Assembly (NCBI RefSeq): GCF_003046295.1
Contig: NZ_PZZN01000002.1
Span: 372,001 to 436,000 of the forward strand
Origin: Sphingomonas aerolata
GTDB taxonomy: Bacteria; Pseudomonadota; Alphaproteobacteria; Sphingomonadales; Sphingomonadaceae
Reading direction: 5' to 3'
DNA length: 64,000 nucleotides
In this document: positions 25,711-34,639 of the stretch, one piece after another
Position numbering within the stretch: position 1 is the stretch's first letter
Layout of the letters: each line of letters starts with the position of its first letter
Position numbers and translations under genes: made by a program
Notes under the pieces: generated by a model
Seen by the model: only the letters and a program-made list of their open reading frames with translations
What the model was told of the DNA's origin: nothing
Databases searched by the model: none

Positions 25711-26799
25711 ATGTCGAAACCGATGCTCCTGTCCGACCGCGTGCCGGTGCCACCGAGCGCGCAGGCAAGCGTGGTCGAGGGCCTGAGCATCGCGATCGAC
25801 GCGGTCGCCGCGCGCGCGGCGCCGAGCCACCGGTTCCTGCGCTATGGCTGGTATGCCGCCGCGCTCAGCGCCTATGGCGGCCGCGCGAATACCCTGGTGG
25901 TCGAGGAGGACGGCGTCGCGGCGATCGCGTTGCCGTTCGTCGCGCTCGGCCCGGCGTGGCTGCGGCTGGCGACGGTGCCGGGCTGCTACTGGCCGTTCCG
26001 CAGTTTCGGCATGGCGATGGGGGCAAGCGAGGCGGCACGCGCGGCGGCGCTGCGCGGACTATCCGCGCAGTGCAGCGGCCTGCGGATCGGCCCCGTCCAA
26101 GACGGCGATCCGGCCGCGGACGCGCTGATCGCGAGCGCGCGGGCGGCGGGATGGTGCGCGATCGACCGGCACCTCGGCGACGCCTGGGTGCTCGACCTCG
26201 TGCCGAGCGTCGATGGCGAGCGCTGGCCGCGCAACTCGACGCTGCGCAAGAACCGGTTTCACGAAAAGCATCTGGCCGAGCATGGCGCGCTCGACTGGCA
26301 AGCGCTCGCGGGGGCGGACTGGCCGGCGCGGTTCGCCGATCTGGGCGCGGTCGAGCAGACGAGCTGGGTCGCGCAGGAGACCGACCGCCGCGACATGAAG
26401 TTCACGACCGACGGGCATCTCGCCTTCTGGCAGGCGGCGGCGGTCGACCCGGTGCTGGCGGGGATGTTCCGCGCAGCGCTGCTCCGCGTCGACGGCGTGC
26501 CCGCCGCCTTCTCGTTCGACATCGATACGGGGGCGCTGATCTATGCGATCGCCAACAGCTACGATCCGCGTTTCGCCAAGCATTCGCCGGGCAAGCTGCT
26601 CTACTGGCGCAACCTGATCGCGGCGATGGCGCGCGGCGCGACCAGGGTCGACTGGGGCGCGGGCGACAGCGGCTACAAGCGGGTGATCGGCGCGGCGGAG
26701 GGCGCACCGATCCGCGACTGGCTGTTGCTCAGGCCCGGGCTGCCCGCAATTGCGGGTCGCGCGCTGGCCGGCTGGTGGCGGCGCAGCGGCGGGCGCTAG
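25711..26799 (+). CDS. GNAT-like acetyltransferase (BioF2/CelD type)
   Basis: 362 residues. The overall shape, with two tandem acetyltransferase-like halves, and the motifs NSTLRKNRFHEKHLAEHG, FWQAAAVDPVLAGMFRAALL, ALIYAIANSYDPRFAKHSPG and LYWRNLIAAMARGATRVDWG, fits the GNAT-type proteins of the CelD/Acetyltransf_6 family linked to exopolysaccharide or cell-surface modification. The substrate is unknown. Its stop codon shares the palindrome CTAG (26796-26799) with the convergent trmB stop. Confidence 0.82.
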   Translation: MSKPMLLSDRVPVPPSAQASVVEGLSIAIDAVAARAAPSHRFLRYGWYAAALSAYGGRANTLVVEEDGVAAIALPFVALGPAWLRLATVPGCYWPFRSFGMAMGASEAARAAALRGLSAQCSGLRIGPVQDGDPAADALIASARAAGWCAIDRHLGDAWVLDLVPSVDGERWPRNSTLRKNRFHEKHLAEHGALDWQALAGADWPARFADLGAVEQTSWVAQETDRRDMKFTTDGHLAFWQAAAVDPVLAGMFRAALLRVDGVPAAFSFDIDTGALIYAIANSYDPRFAKHSPGKLLYWRNLIAAMARGATRVDWGAGDSGYKRVIGAAEGAPIRDWLLLRPGLPAIAGRALAGWWRRSGGR

Positions 26800-27476
26800 T
26801 CGCGGATATAGCGGAAATACCAGACCTCATGGCCCTGGCGCCGGGCTTTCCGCTCGTAGCGCGTCTCGGGCCAGTCGTCGGGGCGGGTCAGGAAGTCCTG
26901 CGGGGTGCGCGCCTGCCAGGTGAAGTCGCGGCGCTGGTCCATGATCATCATCGACCAGCGGCAATAGGTCGGATCGTCGGTGCCGAGCCGGAATTCGGCG
27001 CCGGGCTTCAGCTTGGCGGCGATCGTGTCGAGCGGGCCGTGATTGACCATGCGGCGCTTGGCATGCCGCGCCTTGCGCCAGGGATCGGGGTGGAGGAGGT
27101 AGAGCCGGTCGAGGCTGGCATCGGGCAGCCGCTCGATCACCTCGAGCGCGTCGCCCATATAGAGCCGCACATTGGTCAGCCCGCCGTCGCGGATATGGCC
27201 GAGCGCGCCGACGACGCCGTTGAGGAACGGTTCGCAGCCGATGAAGCCGACATCCGGATTGGCCGATGCCTGGCCGGCGAGATGTTCGCCCGCGCCGAAG
27301 CCGATCTCGACATGGAGCGGGCGGTCGTCGCCGAACAGGGTGGCGGCGTCGACGATCCCCGTCTCGGGAACCGACAGCCGCGGGAGCATCTCCTCGACGA
27401 GCGCGGACTGGCCCTGGCGAAGCTTGTGGCCCTGGCGACGGCCATAGAGGCGGCGAATGGTGGCGGGATCGTTCAT
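26796..27476 (-). CDS. trmB: tRNA (guanine-N7-)-methyltransferase
   Basis: 226 residues from ATG 27476 (a longer frame to 27584 lacks a normal N-terminus). The SAM-binding motif is EIGFGAGEHL, with GCEPFLNGVVGAL, and the family motif LHPDPWRKARHAKRRM for substrate recognition. It makes m7G46 in tRNA. It is the distal member of the conserved lnt-metK-trmB cluster, separated here by an inserted four-gene islet on the opposite strand. Confidence 0.94.
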   Translation of the reverse strand: MNDPATIRRLYGRRQGHKLRQGQSALVEEMLPRLSVPETGIVDAATLFGDDRPLHVEIGFGAGEHLAGQASANPDVGFIGCEPFLNGVVGALGHIRDGGLTNVRLYMGDALEVIERLPDASLDRLYLLHPDPWRKARHAKRRMVNHGPLDTIAAKLKPGAEFRLGTDDPTYCRWSMMIMDQRRDFTWQARTPQDFLTRPDDWPETRYERKARRQGHEVWYFRYIRD

Positions 27477-27541
27477 CGCCGCGCGCTCTAGCGGTCGATT
27501 GCGCGGGAGCAAAGCACGTAGCGGTCCGTTACAAGGCCGTA

Positions 27542-28387
27542 ATGGCCGAAAACAGCACCACCACGTCGGACACCGGGTCCGCACCCGAGGGGCCCGAGCA
27601 GGACGTCGAGGAACTGAAGGCGGCGGACGCGGGCGATCTCCACCGCGCGGTCCGCGAGGCGGGCGAGGACGAACTCGCGCGCCCGGGGGTCTCGCTGTTC
27701 TTCTCCGCGCTCGCGGCGGGGCTGGCGATCACCGCGTCGCTGGTCGCCGAGGGTGCGCTTCATGCCGCGCTGCCCGATACGCCGTGGCGCGAGCTGGTCG
27801 TGTCGCTCGGCTATCCGGCGGGGTTCCTGGTCGTCATTCTCGGGCGGATGCAATTGTTCACCGAGAGCACGATCAGCGCGATGCTGCCGCTGGTGACCAA
27901 GCCGTCGCGCTGGGCGCTGCGGCGGACGTTGCGGCTGTGGGGCATCGTGCTGGGCGCCAATCTGCTCGGCACCGCGCTGACCGCGGCAGCGATCGCGGGC
28001 GGTGTGCTGGGCGGGGCGGAGCTGCGCGAGGCGATGATCGCGGTATCGATGCGGATCACCGAGCTTGGCGCCTGGGCGACGTTCGTCAACGCGATCCCGG
28101 CCGGGTTCATGATCGCGATCCTCGCCTGGTCGCTGCCCAATGCGCGCGGCGAGGCGTTCATGGTGATCTTCGCGGTGACCTATGTGGTCGCGATCGGCGG
28201 GTTCAGCCATTCGATCGTCGGATCGGACGAGGCGTTCCTGCTGCTGTTCACCGGGCATGTCGACCTGGTCCGGACCTTTGCGGGACTGTTGCTGCCGGCG
28301 ATCATGGGGAATCTCGTCGGTGGTGCGGGGGTGTTCGCGCTGCTGGCGCATGCGCAGGTGCGCGGCGAAATGCGACAGAAGGACTGA
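27542..28387 (+). CDS. Formate/nitrite transporter family protein
   Basis: 281 residues with about six membrane spans. The cytoplasmic N-terminus is acidic and contains ESTISAML-like FTESTISAMLPLVTK, the FNT channel motif, and the second half shows AIPAGFMIAILAWS and FVVAIGGFSHSIVGS. The translocated anion cannot be read; the family moves formate, nitrite, lactate or bicarbonate. Start ATG 27542; the stop TGA overlaps the PAP2 ATG. First gene of the islet between trmB and metK. Confidence 0.88.
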   Translation: MAENSTTTSDTGSAPEGPEQDVEELKAADAGDLHRAVREAGEDELARPGVSLFFSALAAGLAITASLVAEGALHAALPDTPWRELVVSLGYPAGFLVVILGRMQLFTESTISAMLPLVTKPSRWALRRTLRLWGIVLGANLLGTALTAAAIAGGVLGGAELREAMIAVSMRITELGAWATFVNAIPAGFMIAILAWSLPNARGEAFMVIFAVTYVVAIGGFSHSIVGSDEAFLLLFTGHVDLVRTFAGLLLPAIMGNLVGGAGVFALLAHAQVRGEMRQKD

Positions 28388-29058
28388 TGATGACGGGCAA
28401 GAGCAAGAGTGCGGCGGCCAAGATCGCCGAGGCCGACCGCAAGGCGACCTACAAGCTGGCCGAACACCGCGACGCGCCGGTGGTGAAGGCGACGGGCTTC
28501 CTCGCCGAGGTTGCCGACCAGCCGCAGCTGATCGCGACGTCGATCGGCACGCTGGTGATCGGGCTGGTCGCGCGGCGGCCCGACCTGATCCGCGGCGGCG
28601 CACGGATGCTCGCCTCGCACCTGGCGGCGACCGCGGCGAAATCGGTGATCAAGCATTCGGTCGACCGGACGCGGCCGGGCCATGCGCTCGACACCGGCAA
28701 GGCGCGGTTCGAGACGGGCGACAGCCAGGACCACAAGCAGACGTCCTTCCCGTCGGGCCATACCGCAGGCGCGGTGGCGGTCGCGCGTGCGGCGTCGCGC
28801 GACATCGACGGCGCGGCGATGCCGTCGGCGCTGGCGACGGTCGCGGTGGCGGCGGCCCAGCCGGTCAACGGCAAGCATTATCTGTCCGACCTGGTCGTCG
28901 GCGCGGCGGTCGGCTGGATCGCCGAGGCGGCGGTCAGCGCGCTGTTCGACCGCGTCGCGCCGGTCGTCGAGCATGTCACTGAAAACACGGAAAGATCCGC
29001 GGATCACGATCCCGCGACAGTGCCGAACGGGGCCGAGGGAACCGTTCCGCCTGCGTGA
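28387..29058 (+). CDS. Phosphatase PAP2 family protein
   Basis: 223 residues from ATG 28387 (another ATG follows at 28390). PAP2 motifs: KHSVDRTRPG (C1), SFPSGHTAG (C2) and GKHYLSDLVVGA (C3, with the conserved His-Asp pair). The C-terminus is acidic and Pro-rich. Family members dephosphorylate lipid phosphates such as undecaprenyl diphosphate or phosphatidate at the membrane; the exact substrate is not determined. A TGATG link to the FNT gene indicates coupling. Confidence 0.88.
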   Translation: MMTGKSKSAAAKIAEADRKATYKLAEHRDAPVVKATGFLAEVADQPQLIATSIGTLVIGLVARRPDLIRGGARMLASHLAATAAKSVIKHSVDRTRPGHALDTGKARFETGDSQDHKQTSFPSGHTAGAVAVARAASRDIDGAAMPSALATVAVAAAQPVNGKHYLSDLVVGAAVGWIAEAAVSALFDRVAPVVEHVTENTERSADHDPATVPNGAEGTVPPA

Positions 29059-29063
29059 CGGTT
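29038..29063 (+). promoter_or_regulatory. Weak candidate EcfG-type promoter
   Basis: GGAAC at 29038-29042 and GGTT at 29060-29063 are 17 bp apart, close to the GGAAC-N16/17-CGTT pattern of the alphaproteobacterial general stress sigma factor. The first base of the second box differs. It overlaps the end of the PAP2 gene and is 29 bp before the lipoprotein ATG. Confidence 0.25.
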
Positions 29064-29091
29064 TGGATGGCCTCACAAGAGGGATTTATAC

Positions 29092-29376
29092 ATGAAGACC
29101 ATCGCTACCGCGCTCATGCTCGCAACGCTGACCATTCCGCTCGCAGCCTGTGGCGGCAAGGGTGACGACAAGCTGGGCAGCCAGGTCGAGGGCGCCGCGG
29201 AAAACCGCGCCGACGCGCTCGAGGCCGCTGCCGACAATCTCGAGGATCGCGCCGAGGCGGTTCGCGATCAGGGCGAGAAGCAGGGCGAGGCGGTCGACGA
29301 CGCGGACGTGAACGCCGCCGCGATGTCGAACGAGCAGAAGGCGGCCCTCGTCAACGGCAGCGCCGCGCTGCGCTAA
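29092..29376 (+). CDS. Small acidic lipoprotein
   Basis: 94 residues. MKTIATALMLATLTIPLAAC is a lipoprotein signal ending in a LAAC lipobox, followed by GGKGDDKLGSQ and a charged helix rich in E, D, A and R. The mature part looks like a small coiled helix, often found in sphingomonads as an entericidin-like or stress-induced lipoprotein. No specific function is claimed. A stem with no T-run lies after the stop at about 29389-29414. Confidence 0.85.
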   Translation: MKTIATALMLATLTIPLAACGGKGDDKLGSQVEGAAENRADALEAAADNLEDRAEAVRDQGEKQGEAVDDADVNAAAMSNEQKAALVNGSAALR

Positions 29377-29461
29377 GTACAATGATGCCGTCCCCGCCGA
29401 TTCGGGCGGGGACGGTATCGTCGGCGGCGCCTGGGGCCGACCGACGATGTTGGGGGGATGC

Positions 29462-30577
29462 ATGATGATCAACCGGCGCCGGCTCGAAACGGGCGGATTC
29501 CTGATATTCCTGGTGGTGATCACGATCGCGCTCGTCGTGGTCGTCTGGTCGTATGCCCTGGCGCTGCTGTGGGCCGCGCTCGCCGCGATCCTGTTCCAGC
29601 CGCTGTTCCAGCGTCTGCTGGAGCGGATGCCGACGCGTCGCAACACCGCCGCCGCGCTGACGCTGCTGATCATCCTGTTCGCGGTCGTCGTGCCGAGCAT
29701 GATCATCGGCGGGATGATCGTCGACCAGGCCGGCACGGTCTATACCCGCATCCAGAATGGCGAGATCAATTTCGCCGCCTATTTCAACCAGGTGCATGAT
29801 GCGCTGCCGACGCGTCTGCAGACGCTGCTCGACAAGGCCGGGTTCGATTCGATCGAGCGGATCCAGGCGCGGCTGTCGCAGACGATGGGCAACAGCGTGC
29901 GGACGATCGCCAGCCAGGCGCTGTCGATCGGGCGCAACGCCGCCGCCTTCCTGCTCGCCTTCGGTATCGCGCTGTACGTGATGTTCTTCCTGCTGCGCGA
30001 CGGCGAGACGATCGGGCCGAAGATCTGCGACGCGCTGCCGCTCGAGCGGTCGGTCACCGCCGCGCTGGTCGACAAGTTCGTGTCGGTCGTGCGTGCGACG
30101 ATCAAGGGCACGGTGATCGTCGCGCTGGTCCAGGGCGGGCTGGGTGCGGCAACCTTCTGGATCGTCGGGCTGCCCGCGGCCCTGCTCTGGGGCCTGCTGA
30201 TGGCGCTGACCTCGCTGCTGCCCGCGCTCGGGCCGGCGATCGTCTGGGTCCCTGTCGCGGTCTATCTGCTGGCGACCACCGCGATCTGGCAGGGGCTGGT
30301 GGTGATCATCTCGGGCGTCGTCGTGATCGGCATGGCGGACAATATCCTGCGGCCGATTCTGGTCGGGCGCGACACGGGAATCCCCGATTTCGTCGTGCTG
30401 GTCACGACGCTGGGCGGGATCGAGCTGATCGGCCTCAGCGGTATCGTCGTCGGGCCGCTGGTCGCGGCGCTGTTCCTGGCGTCGTGGCAGATCCTGACCG
30501 AGCAGCGGCATCGGCAGCGCGCGAGCGCGCCGCTGGTCGGCGACGCGGCGGGGACCGACCGGTCGGCGCCCGGCTGA
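29462..30577 (+). CDS. AI-2E family transporter (PerM-like)
   Basis: 371 residues from ATG 29462, preceded by a GGGGGG tract; an in-frame ATG at 29447 is possible. The N-terminus has paired hydrophobic segments (FLIFLVVITIALVVVVWSY and ALAALLWAALAAILF-like), then a central amphipathic region (QTMGNSVRTIASQA) and a C-terminal half with LPALGPAIVWVPVAVYLLA and MADNILRPILVGRDTGIPDF, characteristic of the PerM/TqsA family. The transported substrate is uncertain. It is the last gene of the islet and faces metK across a bidirectional terminator. Confidence 0.88.
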   Translation: MMINRRRLETGGFLIFLVVITIALVVVVWSYALALLWAALAAILFQPLFQRLLERMPTRRNTAAALTLLIILFAVVVPSMIIGGMIVDQAGTVYTRIQNGEINFAAYFNQVHDALPTRLQTLLDKAGFDSIERIQARLSQTMGNSVRTIASQALSIGRNAAAFLLAFGIALYVMFFLLRDGETIGPKICDALPLERSVTAALVDKFVSVVRATIKGTVIVALVQGGLGAATFWIVGLPAALLWGLLMALTSLLPALGPAIVWVPVAVYLLATTAIWQGLVVIISGVVVIGMADNILRPILVGRDTGIPDFVVLVTTLGGIELIGLSGIVVGPLVAALFLASWQILTEQRHRQRASAPLVGDAAGTDRSAPG

Positions 30578-30605
30578 TCGGTTCCGATCCGGCGTAGCGG
30601 ACATG

Positions 30606-30642
30606 AAAAAGCCTCCCCCGGACGGTCCGGGGGAGGCTTTTC
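30606..30642. terminator. Bidirectional Rho-independent terminator
   Basis: The perfect stem AGCCTCCCCCGGA / TCCGGGGGAGGCT (loop CGG) is flanked by A-run on the left and T-run on the right, so it works in both directions. It lies between the convergent AI-2E transporter and metK genes and would terminate both. Confidence 0.9.
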
Positions 30643-30667
30643 TGTATCACCTATCGGGCGAGGTGCG

Positions 30668-31885
30668 TCAGGCAGTTGCGGCCTTCAGCTTGTCGACCAG
30701 ATCGGTGCGCTCCCAGGTGAAGCTGTCACCCTCGGGCTCGCGGCCGAAATGGCCGTAGGCCGCGGTCTTCTTGTAGATCGGCGCGTTGAGCTTGAGGTGC
30801 TCGCGGATGCCCTTGGGCGTGAGGCGGACGAGCTTGGGCAGGACCGCCTCGAGCTTGGCCTCTTCGACCGTGCCGGTGCCGTGCGTGTCGACATAGACCG
30901 ACAGCGGCTCGGCGATGCCGATCGCGTAGCTCAGCTGGATCGTGCAGCGGCGGGCGAGCCCGGCGGCGACGACGTTCTTCGCCAGATAGCGTGCGACATA
31001 GGCGGCCGAGCGATCGACCTTGGTCGGATCCTTGCCCGAGAACGCGCCGCCGCCATGCGGGGCTGCGCCGCCGTACGTGTCGACGATGATCTTGCGGCCG
31101 GTGACGCCGGCGTCGCCGTCGGGGCCACCGATCTCGAACGCGCCGGTCGGGTTGATGTAGATCGCGGTCTCATCCGAGATGAAGCCTGCGGGCAGCACGT
31201 CGGTGAACACGCCCATGACATAGTCGCGCAGCTCGGCGTACTTGGCCGGATCGGGGTTCTTGCCCTTTTCCGAATAGCCCGGTGCGTGCTGGGTGGAGAC
31301 GACGAGCGCGGTAGCGCGGACCGGCTTCTCGTTCTCATAGGCGAGCGTCACCTGGCTCTTGGCGTCGGGCTCGAGGAACGGGGCTGCGCCCGAATGGCGA
31401 TCGGCGGCCATCCGCTCGAGGATCTTGTGGCTGTAGTAGAGCGTCGCGGGCATCAGGCCCGGCGTCTCGTCGGTCGCGTAACCGAACATGATGCCCTGGT
31501 CGCCGGCACCCTCGTCCTTGTTGCCGCTCTCGTCGACGCCCATCGCGATCTCTGCGGACTGGCCGTGGAGGTTGTTCTCGAAACGGAACTCGTTCCAGTG
31601 GAAGCCCGACTGCTCGTAGCCGATTTCCTTGACGGTGTTGCGGACGGCCGCCTCGATCTCGTCGAGCACGCCGTCGGCCCACTGGTCGTTCTCATAGATG
31701 CCCTTGCCGCGGATCTCGCCGGCGAGGACGACGAGCTGCGTGGTCGTCAGCGTCTCGCAGGCGATGCGTGCCTCCGGATCCTTGGCGAGGAACAGGTCGA
31801 CGATCGTGTCGCTGATCTGGTCGGCGACCTTGTCGGGATGGCCTTCGGAGACCGACTCGGAGGTGAAGAGAAAGGACTTGCGCAT
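30668..31885 (-). CDS. metK: S-adenosylmethionine synthetase
   Basis: 405 residues from ATG 31885; the frame runs further to 31933 but [20 protein letters not shown] is the standard start. Motifs: [12 protein letters not shown] (ATP), [15 protein letters not shown], and the phosphate-binding [22 protein letters not shown]. It makes SAM from methionine and ATP. It is in the conserved position between lnt and trmB. A 22-bp inverted repeat lies 46 bp upstream of the ATG. GAAGAGGTTTC upstream of the ATG gives a purine-rich ribosome site. Confidence 0.97.
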   Translation of the reverse strand: MRKSFLFTSESVSEGHPDKVADQISDTIVDLFLAKDPEARIACETLTTTQLVVLAGEIRGKGIYENDQWADGVLDEIEAAVRNTVKEIGYEQSGFHWNEFRFENNLHGQSAEIAMGVDESGNKDEGAGDQGIMFGYATDETPGLMPATLYYSHKILERMAADRHSGAAPFLEPDAKSQVTLAYENEKPVRATALVVSTQHAPGYSEKGKNPDPAKYAELRDYVMGVFTDVLPAGFISDETAIYINPTGAFEIGGPDGDAGVTGRKIIVDTYGGAAPHGGGAFSGKDPTKVDRSAAYVARYLAKNVVAAGLARRCTIQLSYAIGIAEPLSVYVDTHGTGTVEEAKLEAVLPKLVRLTPKGIREHLKLNAPIYKKTAAYGHFGREPEGDSFTWERTDLVDKLKAATA

Positions 31886-31930
31886 GAAACCTCTTCGCAA
31901 AAGGCCCGGCGGTGGGGCACCGCGGGGCAT

Positions 31931-31952
31931 CATATAAGGAAAGCTTTATATG
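31931..31952. promoter_or_regulatory. Candidate methionine-cycle operator before metK
   Basis: A 22-bp imperfect palindrome with outer arms CATATAA and TTATATG, AT-rich against a GC-rich background. It resembles, as I remember it, CATATAAAG-N4-CTTTATATG operators used by ArsR-type SAM/SAH-responsive regulators (SahR/SamR) of proteobacteria. It lies between the lnt stop and metK. The link to that regulator is inference. Confidence 0.5.
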
Positions 31953-31957
31953 TCCTT

Positions 31958-33517
31958 CTAGCGTTCGCGGCGGCGCAGGGCAACGGCCAAGGCGATCATC
32001 GCCGCCATGACCAGCCCCGCCGCCAGATTGCCGAGCCGCGCGAACAGCGTCACGGGCAGCGCGGGCGGCATCGGCAGCTCGGCCGCGCCCGCGGTCTCGT
32101 GCGCGACGGTGGCGAGCAGGCGGCCGTCCGCGGCGATGATCGCGGAGATGCCGGTCGGGGTCGCGCGAACGATCGGCAGCCCCTCCTCGATCGCGCGCAT
32201 CCGTGCCTGGGCCAGATGCTGCGGCGGGCCCCAGCTGCCGAACCAGGCGTCGTTCGAGGGGTTGAACAACAGCCGCGGGCGGTGCGCGCGGTCGACCGTC
32301 TGGCCCGAGAAGATGATCTCGTAGCAGATCTGGATGCCGATCGACCCGAAGCCCGCGAGCGTCAGATTGCCCGGCCCCTCGCCCGAGGTGAAGTCGATGT
32401 CGCCGGGGACGAGCCGCGCGAGCCCGAGCGGTTTCAGCAGCCACGGCATCGGCAGATATTCGCCGTAGGGGACGAGATGCGCCTTGTCGTAGCGACCGCG
32501 CAGCCGCGCCTGTGCGTCGATCGCGAACACCGAATTGGTCGCGCCCGCGATCCGGTCCTCGCGGTCGAACGACAGCGAGGTGCCGCCGGTCAGCAATATG
32601 TCGTCGGGGCCGAGCAGGCGCGCGATCCGGCGGCGCAGATAGGCCGGGCTCGACCAGTCATAGGCGTAGAAGGGATAGCCATCCTCGAGATAGTCGCGCA
32701 CCACGCCCTCGGGCCAGACGACGAGCCGGGGGGTGGCGCCGGGCGTGCCCGACAGCTTTTCGAGCGCGGACAGCACGCGTTCGCCGTCCGATTCGCTGCG
32801 ATCCTCCTGGCCGATATCGGGCTGGACGACGCGGACGCGCGGCGCGTTGGCGGGCGCGGCGGGGGCGTCGGTCCACAGAGCCGACAGCGCGGCGAGCGCG
32901 AGCAGCGGGACGACGATCGCGGGCATCGCGACGCGGCGACGGCTGAGCATCCACAGCGATCCCGCCGCGACGATCGTCACCCCCGACAATGCATAGGTGC
33001 CGATCCACGCCGACAGCCGCGCGATGCCGATCGCGGGCAGCCACATCACCCCCAGCGGATCCCAGGCATAGCCGGTGAACAGCACGCTGCGCAGCCACTC
33101 GGTCGCGATCCATGCGGCGGCGAACACGAGGATGAAGGCGGGATCGGGCGTTGCGGTCGCGCGGCGTCCGAACCGCCAGGCGAGGCCTGCAGCGACCATC
33201 GGGAAGATCGCGAGATAGAGCGCGAGCCCGACCGCGGCGAAATAGCCGAGCACCGGCGGCATCGCGTCCTGAAAGTCGAACGCGTGCTGGAACCAGTTGT
33301 TGTTGACGGTGAAATGCCCGAGCCCGAACAGCCAGCCGCGCCACAGCGCCTGGCGCAGCGTCGGTGCATCGTGGACGAGCGCCAGCCACGCGGCGACTGC
33401 GACGAGCGCGAGCGGCCAGAGATCGAGCGGCGCAAACCCCGTCGCTGCGATCGCGCCGAGCAGGACGCAGGCGAGCGCGGGGGAGGTGAGGGCGGCGCGG
33501 GCGGGAGAGCGGGTCAC
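31958..33517 (-). CDS. lnt: Apolipoprotein N-acyltransferase
   Basis: 519 residues from the GTG at 33517; upstream codons to 33667 are Pro/Arg-rich and unlike a start. The N-terminal half is hydrophobic, with about six to seven membrane segments, and the nitrilase-like domain carries the Glu-Lys-Cys triad: Glu in LVVWPEGV, Lys in YDKAHLVPYGEY and Cys in GIQICYEIIF. It adds the third acyl chain to lipoproteins at the inner membrane. It follows corC-ybeY-phoH in the conserved order, but an islet and three repeats separate it from corC. Confidence 0.95.
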   Translation of the reverse strand: MTRSPARAALTSPALACVLLGAIAATGFAPLDLWPLALVAVAAWLALVHDAPTLRQALWRGWLFGLGHFTVNNNWFQHAFDFQDAMPPVLGYFAAVGLALYLAIFPMVAAGLAWRFGRRATATPDPAFILVFAAAWIATEWLRSVLFTGYAWDPLGVMWLPAIGIARLSAWIGTYALSGVTIVAAGSLWMLSRRRVAMPAIVVPLLALAALSALWTDAPAAPANAPRVRVVQPDIGQEDRSESDGERVLSALEKLSGTPGATPRLVVWPEGVVRDYLEDGYPFYAYDWSSPAYLRRRIARLLGPDDILLTGGTSLSFDREDRIAGATNSVFAIDAQARLRGRYDKAHLVPYGEYLPMPWLLKPLGLARLVPGDIDFTSGEGPGNLTLAGFGSIGIQICYEIIFSGQTVDRAHRPRLLFNPSNDAWFGSWGPPQHLAQARMRAIEEGLPIVRATPTGISAIIAADGRLLATVAHETAGAAELPMPPALPVTLFARLGNLAAGLVMAAMIALAVALRRRER

Positions 33518-33662
33518 GCCTGCGCTATGGCGTGGCGGCGGGGGGCGGGCAATATCTGACGCGGCATCTGACGTGGCGGTGGGGGGGATGGGGCGTTGGG
33601 GCTGGTGCGGTGGGCGCTTTCGTTGGCCTCGGTACCAACGCCTGGGTCTACCCCCACACATG

Positions 33663-33769
33663 ACCACCCCGGCGAAGGCCGGGGTCCAGCTGGGAAGGTC
33701 GCCGTGACGACGCGCAACCTTTAGTTACCACCGTCCCCCAACTGGGCCCCGGCCTTCGCCGGGGTGGTG
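33663..33769. repeat. REPIN-like element, family A copy 5 (tandem array)
   Basis: First of three copies in a tandem array with a 171-bp period. Its left loop reads GAAG rather than GGAG. The arms and the inner CCCAACTGGG are intact. Confidence 0.88.
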
Positions 33770-33832
33770 CCATCTCCTTGCGGGCAGCTGGTACTATATC
33801 GACAAATAGCATCGTGCAGACCGCATCCCTTG

Positions 33833-33940
33833 CACCTCCCCGGCGGAGGCCGGGGTCCAGGTGGGAAGGTCGCAGTGACGGCGCGCTGTCCTGCGTTACC
33901 ACCGTCCCCCAACTGGGCCCCGGCCTTCGCCGGGGTGGTG
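33833..33940. repeat. REPIN-like element, family A copy 6 (tandem array)
   Basis: Second copy. Between copies 5 and 6 lies a 60-bp unit with GCGGGCAGCTGGTACTATAT, repeated between copies 6 and 7 with few differences. The register shows unit duplication rather than independent insertion. Confidence 0.9.
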
Positions 33941-34002
33941 CCACCTCCTTGCGGGCAGCTGGTACTATATCGACAATTAGGATCGTGCAGGCAGCATCCC
34001 TT

Positions 34003-34111
34003 GCACCTCCCCGGCGGAGGCCAGGGTCCAGGTGGGGAGGTCGCTGTGATGTCGCGCAACCTTTAGTTACCACCGTCCCCCAACTGGGCCCCGGCCTTCG
34101 CCGGGGTGGTG
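34003..34111. repeat. REPIN-like element, family A copy 7 (tandem array)
   Basis: Third copy, with one change in its left arm (CCAGGG instead of CCGGGG). The interval 33518-34209 between lnt and the VOC gene, 692 bp, contains no supported gene; the array takes up about 450 bp of it. Confidence 0.9.
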
Positions 34112-34209
34112 GAGAGGAATGGGGGCGGTACTTGAGCGGCGGACGCGCAGCGGGCATCGCATAGCGGGGGCGGGGTGACGCAGGGGATCATCCGCTCTAT
34201 CCTGCCCGC

Positions 34210-34629
34210 ATGACGCTGCGCCCCTTTCATCTCGCCTTTCCCGTCCATGATCTCGCCGCCGCGCGGGCCTTTTACGGGGGGACGCTCGGTTGTCCCGAGG
34301 GGCGGTCGAGCGATCACTGGATCGACTTCGACCTGTTCGGGCATCAGATCGTCGCGCATCTCGATCCGGCGGCGAAGGCGATCGCGGTCGAGAATGCGGT
34401 CGACGGGCATCAGGTGCCGGTGCCGCATTTCGGCGTCGTGCTGACGATGGACGACTGGATCAGCCTGTCCGAGCGGGTCGCGGCGGCGGGGGTCCGGTTC
34501 GGGATCGCGCCGCATGTCCGCTTCAAGGGCGAAGTCGGCGAGCAGGCGACGATGTTCTTTTGCGACCCCAGCGGCAACGCGCTCGAGTTCAAGGCGTTCG
34601 CACAGGACGCGATGCTGTTCGCACACTGA
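34210..34629 (+). CDS. VOC family (glyoxalase-like) protein
   Basis: 139 residues. The beta-alpha-beta-beta-beta repeats are visible: [38 protein letters not shown], and in the second half [13 protein letters not shown] and [17 protein letters not shown]. Metal-binding His in LAFPVHD and Glu in NALEFK are the likely ligands. Such proteins are often dioxygenases or isomerases for small organic compounds; the activity cannot be assigned. It is followed ten bases later by the PHA-related gene. Confidence 0.86.
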   Translation: MTLRPFHLAFPVHDLAAARAFYGGTLGCPEGRSSDHWIDFDLFGHQIVAHLDPAAKAIAVENAVDGHQVPVPHFGVVLTMDDWISLSERVAAAGVRFGIAPHVRFKGEVGEQATMFFCDPSGNALEFKAFAQDAMLFAH

Positions 34630-34639
34630 GGATCAAAGA

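Noticed and set aside
31886..31957. SAM-II or SAM/SAH riboswitch before metK
   Set aside because: The conserved pseudoknot bases are not recognisable, and the AT-rich palindrome fits a DNA operator better.
33663..34111. CRISPR-like array at the three equally spaced repeats
   Set aside because: Repeats are 107 bp with internal hairpins, spacers are near identical rather than unique, and no cas genes are present.
33648..34164. Short frames repeating PPRRRPGPSW-like peptides
   Set aside because: They are translations of the REPIN elements, with no start signal or conserved context.
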